DNA of 64,000 nt from positions 558,001 through 622,000 of the forward strand of contig NZ_CP188319.1 in NCBI RefSeq assembly GCF_050033475.1, written 5' to 3'. Below, one piece after another: positions 25,420 to 33,402 of this stretch. The notes below the pieces were generated by a model. It did not search any database. It worked only from the letters and a program-made list of their open reading frames with translations, and was not told the origin of the DNA. The translations under genes and the position numbers were made by a program. The stretch comes from Cetobacterium sp050033475 (GTDB lineage Bacteria > Fusobacteriota > Fusobacteriia > Fusobacteriales > Fusobacteriaceae). The stretch's first letter is position 1. Every line of letters begins with the position of its first letter.

Positions 25420-27228
25420 TTAAACTTCTTTTAAAACTCTTTCAATGTATTTTTTTATTGTATTTAAGTAAATTTTTTGAGATTTGCTTTTCATGGTAAG
25501 CAAGAAATTAATATCTATATTTTCCTCTTCAGAACAAATTTTTAAAGCTTTTTCTTCGATTTTCATCTTTTCATACTCATCAAAATTTTCAAATTGCATT
25601 AGAATATCTTCTGAAATTCCTACCTCTTCTACAAGATCTTTTATACTAGAGATTACTGGCTTTTTAACTGTTTTCCTAGCTGCATTTATTTTCTTTTTAC
25701 TGATCAAACCTTTTTCTTTAACTATGTTATTGAAAAGTGTTAAATTTTGCTTATTATTTTCCTGGGCTTCCTGTTGCATATTTTTTAGAACACCATTTAT
25801 GTACTGAACTAAAGTTGTCTTGATTCCGTTGTTCAGATTTTTATATAATCTTTTCAGGATTTCTAAGGCTACTTCCTCTCCATCTTCTAAAAGAATTTTC
25901 TTAATTTTAGTGTCTGTTCTTTTATTCCAAGCCTTGGAAACATATATATTCTTCTTAGCCTTGGATACAGCCTCATATATTTTATCTGTAAAAGCGCTTT
26001 CCTCTATCTTTTTAGCTGTTTCTTTTTTGGAAGAAGATACTTTTTTAGACTTAATTTCTACTATTTCTGCTTCTTGAATCTCTTCCTTAGCAAAGTTGTC
26101 TAATTTTTCTTTTTTACTAGAAGATGAAAGAGGTTTTTTGTAAACTAATTCTTTCATTTTATCTTGATTTCTCATCTCTAGGAAACTTGATATATGGCAT
26201 TCTCCATCTCTATTAGGATTGAAAGTATATGTCATATAATATGTTTCTTCTTCTGGAGCATTTCTAGAACTATATTTCAATATATATCCTAAATCTAGAA
26301 GTACATCAAAGGCTTTTTCTATCCTTTTTAAAACCTGTTTCATTCTACAAAGAATATATGTTTTTACCTCTCCATTTTTAGTAACTCTTTCTGTAATTTG
26401 CTCAGTTTTTAAAGGAATAATAGCTGCTATTGTTCTAACATTAATTTCTCCCTCTAACTTATCATATCTAATTTTACTGATATATTTATAAATTCTTGCT
26501 GCTATGGGATCCTTTGCTAAAATTTCCATGAGAGCTTTTGAATTATACTTAATATATCTTTTATCACTGATCTTTTGTCTGATATTTTTATTTAAAGTTA
26601 CTCTGTAATAGATTTTTTTTCCTTTTTTTAACTTTTGATAAGTCAAAAGTTTAAATTCCTCATCTTCAAATTTATACTTTCCAAGCTTGGTGTGATTTGA
26701 AACTATAAACTGATACTCTGTATTTTTTAAGTTTTTCAGAGCCTGCTCCACCTTAGTATAATAAGTTCTATTCATCTTATTTCCTAAAAAGTTAACTATA
26801 AAATCTGAAATCTCAAACTCTATATACTCCTTACTATCCTCTGTATCCTTTTTCATTTCATACATAGAAATTAAATAAGTATATATTTTTTCCTCAAAAA
26901 TAGATGGTTGAAAAACTCTATCCTTAACATCCTTAGCCACCAAAGTACAATACATTGTCACTCCAAGATCTTCAAAGGAATACTGAAAATTTACTCTTTT
27001 ATTCTGTTTTTGAGGGGTAAAAAATGGGAAAACAATCATTTCTACAGGTATATTTATAATATTATCCTTGAGATTTAAGAAGTTTCCAGTTTCTTTAATG
27101 ACAACTTCTCTAACCTCTATTTCTGGAACTTGATTGAGCTTAATATCTATTTTTTTTATATCCTCAAGCAGAGATCCACTGGAGGTTATGCTAAAGGTTT
27201 CTAACTCATCTCCATTTTTTTTATTCAT
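25420..27228 (-). CDS. Plasmid-type replication initiator (RepA/RepB-like, tandem winged helix)
   Basis: This 602-residue protein resembles Rep initiators of iteron plasmids (RPA/Rep_3 type). Its likely first winged-helix region is about 60-215 (with FPFFTPQK, then FEISDFIVNFLGNK and a KVEQALKNLKNTEY helix). The second is about 225-335 (KALMEILAKDPIAARIYKYISK, later VLKRIEKAFDVLLDLGYI). A Ser/Lys-rich linker near 370-420 leads to a helical tail. There is no Walker A or AAA+ motif, so it is not DnaA. I start at the ATG at 27228, 12 nt after AAGGAG; a TTG 42 nt upstream is unlikely. It sits where dnaA normally is, directly beside an array of repeats, one of which overlaps its likely promoter. 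Family call is by eye; the role at oriC is inference. Confidence 0.6.
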   Translation of the reverse strand: MNKKNGDELETFSITSSGSLLEDIKKIDIKLNQVPEIEVREVVIKETGNFLNLKDNIINIPVEMIVFPFFTPQKQNKRVNFQYSFEDLGVTMYCTLVAKDVKDRVFQPSIFEEKIYTYLISMYEMKKDTEDSKEYIEFEISDFIVNFLGNKMNRTYYTKVEQALKNLKNTEYQFIVSNHTKLGKYKFEDEEFKLLTYQKLKKGKKIYYRVTLNKNIRQKISDKRYIKYNSKALMEILAKDPIAARIYKYISKIRYDKLEGEINVRTIAAIIPLKTEQITERVTKNGEVKTYILCRMKQVLKRIEKAFDVLLDLGYILKYSSRNAPEEETYYMTYTFNPNRDGECHISSFLEMRNQDKMKELVYKKPLSSSSKKEKLDNFAKEEIQEAEIVEIKSKKVSSSKKETAKKIEESAFTDKIYEAVSKAKKNIYVSKAWNKRTDTKIKKILLEDGEEVALEILKRLYKNLNNGIKTTLVQYINGVLKNMQQEAQENNKQNLTLFNNIVKEKGLISKKKINAARKTVKKPVISSIKDLVEEVGISEDILMQFENFDEYEKMKIEEKALKICSEEENIDINFLLTMKSKSQKIYLNTIKKYIERVLKEV

Positions 27229-27257
27229 AAAGACACATAACTCCTTTTTATTGAATA

Positions 27258-27679
27258 TGTATATAAACAATAATATTTCTTAAATTTTTTTCATCGGTAT
27301 TAAATAATATACCATTTTTTATGTATATAAACAATAATATATTTTTAAAATTATAAATTTAATAAAATCAAGGGTTTGAGAAAATTTCAAAAAATATAAA
27401 GTCAATGTTTTCAAGGGTTTGAGTTTTTGTATATGAACAATAATAATTTCCCGTCATCTTAAACCCTTATAAATACTAGGTTTTAATAATAGATAAATTT
27501 TATATAATTTAATAAAACCCTTACAAAATGCCTATTTTCAATTATGTATACTAACAATAATATTTTTTTAAAAATAAAAGTCAATATTTTCAAGGGTTTG
27601 AGAGGGTTGTTTTCAATCCATAGACATTTCAAAGCTAATAAAGACAAGGGTTTTCTTCTTTTGTATATGAACATTAATA
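27258..27679 (+). repeat. Array of five direct 18-bp iteron-like repeats
   Basis: Copies lie at 27258-27275 and 27322-27339 (TGTATATAAACAATAATA), 27428-27445 (TGTATATGAACAATAATA), 27545-27562 (TGTATACTAACAATAATA) and 27662-27679 (TGTATATGAACATTAATA). Start-to-start distances are 64, 106, 117 and 117 bp. All point the same way. The last two 117-bp units also carry the second motif at a fixed distance of 34-35 bp. Confidence 0.85.
27306..27334 (-). promoter_or_regulatory. Candidate promoter of the rep gene overlapping an iteron
   Basis: On the minus strand TTGTTT (27329-27334, inside the iteron at 27322-27339) is followed after exactly 17 bp by TATATT (27306-27311). Binding of Rep to the iteron would block this promoter. 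Confidence 0.5.
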
Positions 27680-27718
27680 AAAAAAAATCGCCGAAGTCAA
27701 TGTTTTCAAGGGTTTGAG
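27368..27718. repeat. Second origin motif, TTTTCAAGGGTTTGAG family
   Basis: Three copies share 22 of 23 positions, at 27401-27423, 27580-27602 and 27696-27718, and a shorter copy is at 27368-27380. The core AAGGGTTT also occurs at 27646-27653, and on the other strand at 27461-27468 and 27515-27522. Confidence 0.8.
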
Positions 27719-27838
27719 AGGGGTATTTTTTGCATCTCAATCTGTACATATAACATTTAACATATAACATAACTACCCATCTCTGATTTTTCAAGTAAAA
27801 TTCATCTCCATCAAATATAGTAATTTCAAAAACTTTAC

Positions 27839-27867
27839 TTGACAAAAAGACAAAATTCTTCTAAAAT
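27839..27867 (+). promoter_or_regulatory. Promoter of rpmH
   Basis: Consensus TTGACA (27839-27844), a 17-bp spacer, then TAAAAT (27862-27867), 41 nt before the rpmH start. Confidence 0.85.
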
Positions 27868-27907
27868 ATTTATCTGAAATATATGCGATTTTAGGAGGTG
27901 ACAAAGA

Positions 27908-28042
27908 GTGAAAAGAACATACCAACCAAATAACAGAAAGTACAAGAAAGATCACGGGTTTAGAGCTAGAATGGCAACTAAGAACGGAAGAAAAGTACTT
28001 AAGAGAAGAAGAGCTAGAGGAAGAAAAGTATTATCAGCATAA
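27908..28042 (+). CDS. rpmH: 50S ribosomal protein L34
   Basis: This 44-residue, highly basic protein reads KRTYQPNNRKYKKDHGFRAR at the start and RRRARGRKVLSA at the end, a full-length L34. The start is GTG, with AGGAGGTG 8 nt upstream. It has its own consensus promoter and is followed by a strong hairpin, so it is probably expressed far above rnpA. It is the first rightward gene from the candidate origin. Confidence 0.97.
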   Translation: MKRTYQPNNRKYKKDHGFRARMATKNGRKVLKRRRARGRKVLSA

Positions 28043-28073
28043 AACCCGGTGATTAAAAACACCGGGTTTTTAA
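28041..28073 (+). terminator. Terminator between rpmH and rnpA
   Basis: AAAACCCGGTG (28041-28051) pairs with CACCGGGTTTT (28060-28070), followed by a short T tract. It overlaps the rpmH stop codon and probably attenuates transcription into rnpA. Confidence 0.85.
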
Positions 28074-28103
28074 AGATTTAAGGAAAAATTTTAGGGAGTC
28101 AAT

Positions 28104-28445
28104 ATGGAAATATTGAAAAAGAATAAAGAGTTTCAATCTATCTATGAATCTGGTAAAAAAAGCTTCGGATATTACTCTCTTATCTTTTTTAAAAAAAATG
28201 ACTTAGAGAACAATAGATGCGGATTTGTGGTTAGTAAGAAAACTGGAAACGCTGTTTGTCGTAATAGATTAAAGAGATTGTTTAGAGAATATTATCGTTT
28301 ATATGAAAATAGGGTAAAAACTGGTTATGATATTATTTTTGTGGCCAAGAGAACAGCTGGAGAAAAATTTCAAACTCTGAAATACGAAGATATGGAGAAG
28401 GATCTTAACCGTGTTCTTAAAAATTCTAAACTATTTGAAAATTAG
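28104..28445 (+). CDS. rnpA: Ribonuclease P protein component
   Basis: This 113-residue protein is the protein cofactor of RNase P, which trims tRNA 5' ends. The signature KKTGNAVCRNRLKRLFRE (about residues 46-63) is the RNR RNA-binding motif. A GGGAG site precedes the ATG. The 3' end overlaps yidD. Confidence 0.95.
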   Translation: MEILKKNKEFQSIYESGKKSFGYYSLIFFKKNDLENNRCGFVVSKKTGNAVCRNRLKRLFREYYRLYENRVKTGYDIIFVAKRTAGEKFQTLKYEDMEKDLNRVLKNSKLFEN

Positions 28446-28692
28446 CTTTGTCTTGAAAAAAATTATACTTTTTCTTATAAAATTTTACCAAAGGTATATC
28501 TCCGTTTTCTTGGGTAAAAACTGTAGGTTTACTCCTACATGTTCAGCTTATACCTATGAGGCCATAGAAACCTATGGAATATTTAAGGGAATTTATTTAG
28601 GGATAAAGAGAATTTTAAAATGTCATCCCTATAACCCAGGAGGATATGACCCTGTACCAAAGAAACATATGAATAAATCTAGGGAGGATTGA
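28411..28692 (+). CDS. yidD: Membrane protein insertion efficiency factor YidD
   Basis: This small, membrane-associated protein assists insertion by YidC. The core KFYQRYISVFLGKNCRFTPTCSAYTYEAIETYG with the CHPYNPGGYDPVP tail is diagnostic. Two starts are possible: a GTG at 28411, inside rnpA, preceded by AAGGAT and giving 93 residues, or a TTG at 28453 giving 79 residues, closer to the family's usual beginning but without a clear ribosome site. Lies between rnpA and yidC as in most bacteria. Confidence 0.9.
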   Translation: MFLKILNYLKISFVLKKIILFLIKFYQRYISVFLGKNCRFTPTCSAYTYEAIETYGIFKGIYLGIKRILKCHPYNPGGYDPVPKKHMNKSRED

Positions 28693-28693
28693 A

Positions 28694-29302
28694 ATGGAAT
28701 TTTTATACACTATTTTCGAGCATATTTTAAAAATGATGCATGCTGTGACAGGAAGTTATGGTTTAGCAATCATTGGATTAACAATATTAATTAAAATTAT
28801 ATTATTACCATTGACTTTAAAACAGGATAAATCAATGAGAGCTATGAAAAAATTACAGCCTCAATTGGATGCACTGAAACAGCAATTTGGTCATGATCCT
28901 CAATTGTTAAATCAAAAAACAATGGAATTATATAAAGAGAAAAAAGTAAACCCTGCAGGGGGATGTTTACCATTAATTATTCAATTACCAATTTTATGGG
29001 CTTTATTTGGAGTATTAAGAGCAGATAGAGGAGTTATTCCTAGTGAAGGATTCCTATGGATGAACTTATTACAACCGGATCCTTATTATATTTTACCAGT
29101 ACTAAATGGAGTTATTTCATTTGTACAACAAAAATTAACTGGAGCCGAAGGAAATCCTCAAATGAAGAATATGATGTATATTTTCCCGGTAATGATGATA
29201 TTTATTTCTTACAAGATGCCAGCTGGTTTACAAATTTACTGGTTAACATCAAGTTTAGTAGGAGTGATTCAACAATATCTAATCATCAAAAAAGGAGAGT
29301 AA
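28694..29302 (+). CDS. yidC: Membrane protein insertase YidC/Oxa1
   Basis: This 202-residue protein is the short form, holding only the conserved five-helix Oxa1 core with a charged hairpin (LKQDKSMRAMKKLQPQLDALKQQFG). LPLIIQLPILWALFGVLR and MPAGLQIYWLTSS are family marks. It has no large periplasmic domain and no lipobox. It starts 2 nt after yidD. Confidence 0.95.
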   Translation: MEFLYTIFEHILKMMHAVTGSYGLAIIGLTILIKIILLPLTLKQDKSMRAMKKLQPQLDALKQQFGHDPQLLNQKTMELYKEKKVNPAGGCLPLIIQLPILWALFGVLRADRGVIPSEGFLWMNLLQPDPYYILPVLNGVISFVQQKLTGAEGNPQMKNMMYIFPVMMIFISYKMPAGLQIYWLTSSLVGVIQQYLIIKKGE

Positions 29303-29309
29303 AGGAAGT

Positions 29310-30002
29310 ATGGACAATATCATAGAAATCAAGGCTATGAATAAAGAAGAAGCTGTAAAAAGAGCTCTCAAGATATTAGACGGGACGCCTGAACAGGTTG
29401 TCAAAATTATAGAGAAGAAAAAAAGCAGATCTTTCCTAGGATTTTTTAATAGGGAAGGAATTTATGAGATAGAGATAAATAGGAATTCAGATTTATCTGA
29501 AAACCAGGGGATAAACGAAGAGACTAATAGTACTACGAACAATAATAAGAATATAAAAAACACTGCAGTTTCAGAGGAATTTATAGTTGGAAAAGCTCAG
29601 GAATTACTTGATAGAATGGGCTTAGATTTAAAAGCCGAAATTTTAAGAGCAGATGAAAAAAATGCTGTTATCAATCTTTATGGAGAAGATAATGGAATTA
29701 TTATTGGAAAGAAGGGTAAAACCTTAAATAGCTATGAGTATCTTTTAAATACTTTAGTTAAAGATATCAAAATTGAAGTGGATGTGGAAGGATTTAAAGA
29801 AAAGAGAAATACAACTCTTAGAGATTTAGCTAGAAAAATGGCTGAAAAAGCTTTAAAAACTAATAAACCTATAAAATTAAATCCAATGCCACCAAGAGAA
29901 AGAAAAATCATCCATGAGGTTATAAATAAATATCCTGAATTAGATACCTATAGCGAAGGTAGAGATCCTAAGAGATACATAGTAATCAAGAGAAAAAAAT
30001 AG
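29310..30002 (+). CDS. jag: RNA-binding protein Jag/KhpB
   Basis: This 230-residue protein has the three Jag domains: Jag_N (about 1-50, with KIIEKKKSRSFLGFFNREG), a KH domain (about 90-155, VINLYGEDNGIIIGKKGKTLNS) and an R3H domain (about 165-230, MPPRERKIIHEVINKYPELDTYSEGRDPKR). A Ser/Asn/Thr-rich linker joins the first two. KhpB relatives bind many RNAs and affect cell division in Firmicutes. It follows yidC by 7 nt. Confidence 0.95.
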   Translation: MDNIIEIKAMNKEEAVKRALKILDGTPEQVVKIIEKKKSRSFLGFFNREGIYEIEINRNSDLSENQGINEETNSTTNNNKNIKNTAVSEEFIVGKAQELLDRMGLDLKAEILRADEKNAVINLYGEDNGIIIGKKGKTLNSYEYLLNTLVKDIKIEVDVEGFKEKRNTTLRDLARKMAEKALKTNKPIKLNPMPPRERKIIHEVINKYPELDTYSEGRDPKRYIVIKRKK

Positions 30003-30013
30003 AGGTGAGGTCA

Positions 30014-31381
30014 ATGTTTGATACTATTGCTGCTATTTCAACTCCTAGAGGAGAAGGTGGAATAGGAATAGTTAGGATGTCTGGACCAGATTCATTATGT
30101 ATATTAACAAAAATATTTAAACCAAAATCTGGAAAAAAAATACAGGATTTAAGAAATTTCAGTATAAATTATGGACATATCTATGATGGTGATCAGTTAG
30201 TTGATGAGGTTATGGTTTCGATAATGAAGGGACCTAATACTTATACAAAGGAAGATATTGTGGAAATAAATTGCCACGGTGGATTTTTAATAACTGAAAG
30301 GGTTTTAGAGCTAGTTTTAAAAACTGGAGCTAGAATTGCTGAAATAGGGGAATTTACAAGAAGGGCATTTTTAAATGGAAGAATAGATTTAACCCAAGCT
30401 GAAGCGGTTATTGATTTAATCCATGGAAAAACAGATAAAAGTATATCATTATCTTTAAATCAACTTAGAGGAGATTTAAGAGAACAGATAGCACATTTGA
30501 AAAAATTACTTTTAGACGTTGCAGCCCATGTAAATGTAGTACTAGATTACCCAGAGGAAGGGATAGATGATCCTCTTCCAGAAAATTTAGTAGATAACCT
30601 TCATACGGTTGTTAATACAACAGACAGATTAATAAAATCCTATGATCAAGGAAAAATGATTAGAGAGGGAGTTAAAACTGCCATTGTAGGAAAACCAAAT
30701 GTTGGTAAATCGAGTTTACTTAACTCAGTTCTAAGAGAGGAAAGAGCCATAGTAACTCATATAGCAGGAACAACAAGAGATATAATCGAAGAGGTTATAA
30801 ATCTAAAGGGAATACCTTTAGTACTTGTGGATACAGCAGGAATTAGAGAAACAGATGATATTGTTGAAAATATAGGTGTAACCAAATCTAGAGATATGAT
30901 AGATAAGGCTGATTTAGTTTTATTTGTTGTGGATGGATCTAGAGAATTATCTCAGGAAGATATGGAAATCTATAATAGAATAGATTCTCATAAGGTAATC
31001 GGTCTTTTAAATAAGATTGATATTGAGACAAAGGTTGATTTAACACCACTTACAAAAATTAATAAATGGATCAAAATCTCCGCTAAGGAGAAATTGGGAA
31101 TTGAAGATATGGAAGATGAAATCTACAGATATGTAGTATCTGGTCAAGTGGAAGATTCTTCTGAAAAATTGGTAATTACCAACGTAAGACATAGATCGGC
31201 TTTGGAAAAAACAAAGCAAGCTGTAAATAACATATTTGATACTATCAATATGGGATTACCTATGGATCTTATAGCCGTGGATCTTAAAGAGGCCATGGAT
31301 TCTCTTTCAGAAGTAACTGGTGAGATCAGTAATGAAGATTTATTGGATCACATATTCAGTAACTTCTGTGTTGGAAAATAA
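30014..31381 (+). CDS. mnmE: tRNA uridine-5-carboxymethylaminomethyl GTPase MnmE
   Basis: MnmE acts with MnmG to modify U34 of tRNA wobble positions. The 455-residue protein starts FDTIAAISTPRGEGGIGIVR, has a central G domain (KPNVGKSSLLNS, DTAGIRET, NKID) and ends in the functional CVGK motif. I start at the ATG at 30014, 4 nt after AGAGGTGAGG; an in-frame GTG inside that site is less likely. It is followed by a hairpin and an iteron-like site before mnmG. Confidence 0.96.
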   Translation: MFDTIAAISTPRGEGGIGIVRMSGPDSLCILTKIFKPKSGKKIQDLRNFSINYGHIYDGDQLVDEVMVSIMKGPNTYTKEDIVEINCHGGFLITERVLELVLKTGARIAEIGEFTRRAFLNGRIDLTQAEAVIDLIHGKTDKSISLSLNQLRGDLREQIAHLKKLLLDVAAHVNVVLDYPEEGIDDPLPENLVDNLHTVVNTTDRLIKSYDQGKMIREGVKTAIVGKPNVGKSSLLNSVLREERAIVTHIAGTTRDIIEEVINLKGIPLVLVDTAGIRETDDIVENIGVTKSRDMIDKADLVLFVVDGSRELSQEDMEIYNRIDSHKVIGLLNKIDIETKVDLTPLTKINKWIKISAKEKLGIEDMEDEIYRYVVSGQVEDSSEKLVITNVRHRSALEKTKQAVNNIFDTINMGLPMDLIAVDLKEAMDSLSEVTGEISNEDLLDHIFSNFCVGK

Positions 31382-31392
31382 TAGTGAGTAGA

Positions 31393-31431
31393 AAGAGCAG
31401 CCACGGTCTATTAGATCAGTGGCTCTTTTGT
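31393..31431 (+). terminator. Probable terminator between mnmE and mnmG
   Basis: An imperfect stem (AAGAGC...GCCAC with GTGGCTCTT, one 3-nt bulge) encloses a partly structured loop and ends in TTTT. Weaker than the others in the window. Confidence 0.55.
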
Positions 31432-31432
31432 A

Positions 31433-31450
31433 TGTATACGAACATTAATA
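31433..31450 (+). repeat. Iteron-like 18-mer upstream of mnmG
   Basis: TGTATACGAACATTAATA matches the consensus and ends 2 bases before the AAGGAG ribosome site of mnmG, about 4 kb from the main array. Confidence 0.7.
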
Positions 31451-31462
31451 AAGGAGAAAAAA

Positions 31463-33313
31463 ATGAATAATAATAGATATGATGTTATTGTAGTTGGAGG
31501 AGGACATGCAGGGGTGGAAGCAGCCTTGGCTTCAGCCAGACTGGGAAGAAAAACTGCAATGTTTACTATGTACTTAGATACTATAGGAATGATGTCTTGT
31601 AATCCATCAATAGGAGGTCCAGGAAAGAGTAACTTAGTTGCTGAAATGGACGTACTAGGTGGAGAAATGGGAAGACATACAGATAGATATAACCTTCAAC
31701 TTAAACACTTAAATACAAGTAAAGGTCCTGCTGCTAGAATAACTAGGGGACAGGCTGATAAATTTTGGTATAGAGTTAAAATGAAGGAATTAATTGAAAA
31801 TACAGAGAATTTAGAAGCTATTCAAGATACTGTGGATGAATTAATTGTAGAGGATAAAACAGTAAAGGGAGTAGTAACTAAATTAGGAATTAGTTATTAT
31901 GCAGATACTGTGGTACTTTGTACAGGAACTTTCCTAGGTGGAAGAATAGTTATAGGAGATGTGGAATATCCAGCAGGAAGACAGGGAGAAAACTCAGCTG
32001 AGAAGTTGACAGGATCTCTAGTTGCCAATGGAATCCATATGGAAAGATATCAAACAGCTACTCCTCCTAGAATAGACAAGAGAACTGTTGATTTTTCACA
32101 AATGGAAGAATTATATGGAGAAAGACATCCTAGATATTTTTCAATCTATACAGAAAAGGATGAAAATCCAGTGGTACCAACTTGGTTAACACATACTTCT
32201 ATAAAAACTGTGGAAGTAACTCAGGATATGCTTAAATATTCTCCTATAGTTTCTGGAATAATAGAAACTCATGGACCAAGACATTGTCCTTCGTTAGATA
32301 GAAAAGTATTAAATTTCCCAGATAAACATGATCATCAAATATTCTTAGAATTAGAATCTTTAGAATCTAATGAACTATATGTAAATGGATTAACTACAGC
32401 TATGCCACCATTTGCTCAGGAAAAAATGATGAGAAGTATAAAGGGATTAGAAAATGCAAAGATAATGAGATATGGTTATGCTGTGGAATATGACTATGCT
32501 CCAGCTTCTCAATTATATCCATCTTTAGAAAGCAAGAAAATTAAAAATCTTTATTTTGCAGGACAGATAAATGGAACTTCAGGATATGAAGAGGCTGCAG
32601 CTCAAGGATTTATGGCTGGAGTAAATGCAGCTAGAAAAACTATAGGTAAGGATCCTGTTATAATTGATAGAAGTGAGGCTTATATGGGAGTTCTTGTGGA
32701 TGATATTATTCATAAAAAGACACCAGAACCATATAGAGTATTACCATCAAGATCAGAATATAGATTAACTCTTAGATTTGATAATGGATTTATGAGACTT
32801 TTAGATAAGGCTGAGGAAATAGGAATAGTTCCAAAGGAGAAAATTGAACATCTAAAGGAATGTAGAAAAAATGTCTATGAAGCTATAGAGAAGATAAAAG
32901 AAGTTAAGGTTCCAATGAGGGAAGCGAATGAACTTCTTGAAAAGGTTGGAGAAAGTCAAAGATTAGCTAAGGGTGTTCCAGCAAGTGAGTTATTAAAATT
33001 TAAAAATGTTTCCTATGAAGATATAGCTCATCTAATAGATTTACCAGAATATCCAGAATTTGTAAAAAATCAAATAGAGACAATGGTAAAATATGAAATC
33101 TTCATTGAAAGAGAAAGAATTCAAATAGAAAGATTTAAAAAATTAGAAGAGATGAAAATACCAGAAAATATAGATTATAAAGAAATAAAGGGAATATCTA
33201 ATATTGCCCGTGCTGGACTTGAAGAAGTTAGACCTATGTCCATAGGAGAAGCTTCTAGAATAAGTGGAGTTACAGGAAATGATATAGCTCTATTAATAGC
33301 TAATATAAAATAA
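31463..33313 (+). CDS. mnmG: tRNA uridine-5-carboxymethylaminomethyl modification enzyme MnmG
   Basis: This 616-residue FAD enzyme is the partner of MnmE. The FAD motif is VVGGGHAGVEAALASARLG (residues about 10-28), followed by SCNPSIGGPGKSNLVAEMDVLGG and, later, GQINGTSGYEEAAAQG. The C-terminal helical region (about 550-616) is present, so the protein is complete. AAGGAG precedes the ATG. Confidence 0.97.
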   Translation: MNNNRYDVIVVGGGHAGVEAALASARLGRKTAMFTMYLDTIGMMSCNPSIGGPGKSNLVAEMDVLGGEMGRHTDRYNLQLKHLNTSKGPAARITRGQADKFWYRVKMKELIENTENLEAIQDTVDELIVEDKTVKGVVTKLGISYYADTVVLCTGTFLGGRIVIGDVEYPAGRQGENSAEKLTGSLVANGIHMERYQTATPPRIDKRTVDFSQMEELYGERHPRYFSIYTEKDENPVVPTWLTHTSIKTVEVTQDMLKYSPIVSGIIETHGPRHCPSLDRKVLNFPDKHDHQIFLELESLESNELYVNGLTTAMPPFAQEKMMRSIKGLENAKIMRYGYAVEYDYAPASQLYPSLESKKIKNLYFAGQINGTSGYEEAAAQGFMAGVNAARKTIGKDPVIIDRSEAYMGVLVDDIIHKKTPEPYRVLPSRSEYRLTLRFDNGFMRLLDKAEEIGIVPKEKIEHLKECRKNVYEAIEKIKEVKVPMREANELLEKVGESQRLAKGVPASELLKFKNVSYEDIAHLIDLPEYPEFVKNQIETMVKYEIFIERERIQIERFKKLEEMKIPENIDYKEIKGISNIARAGLEEVRPMSIGEASRISGVTGNDIALLIANIK

Positions 33314-33319
33314 AACATG

Positions 33320-33347
33320 AGCCACGAATTTCTTCGTGGCTTTTTTT
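33320..33347 (+). terminator. Terminator after mnmG
   Basis: GCCACGAA (33321-33328) pairs with TTCGTGGC (33333-33340) around TTTC, followed by seven T residues. Confidence 0.9.
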
Positions 33348-33359
33348 CTAAATAAAAGT

Positions 33360-33377
33360 TATTATTGTTTATATACA
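33360..33377 (-). repeat. Iteron-like 18-mer between mnmG and mfd
   Basis: On the minus strand it reads TGTATATAAACAATAATA, identical to the repeats nearest rep. It is 26 nt before the mfd start, in the mfd leader or promoter. Confidence 0.7.
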
Positions 33378-33402
33378 TATTTAGTATGAATGGGAGGTTA
33401 TA

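Larger units (their letters stand above)
27229..27838. other. Candidate chromosomal replication origin (oriC) with iteron array
   Basis: This non-coding region is very AT-rich. It contains five same-orientation 18-mers, seven copies of AAGGGTTT in both orientations, and long A/T runs that could unwind. Genes diverge from it: minus strand on the left, plus strand on the right, including both rRNA operons. Flanking gene order (gyrB-recF-yaaA and rpmH-rnpA-yidC-jag-mnmEG) is the classic oriC context. No cluster of DnaA boxes is visible in it. Confidence 0.7.

Noticed and set aside
27368..27718. CRISPR-like array
   Set aside because: The AAGGGTTT motifs are irregularly spaced, occur in both orientations, and lack unique spacers or cas genes. 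They fit origin repeats better.
27483..27845. A 120-codon minus-strand frame in the origin region
   Set aside because: It spans the repeat array and the rpmH promoter, has no good ribosome site, and its composition reflects the repeats. Not treated as a gene.
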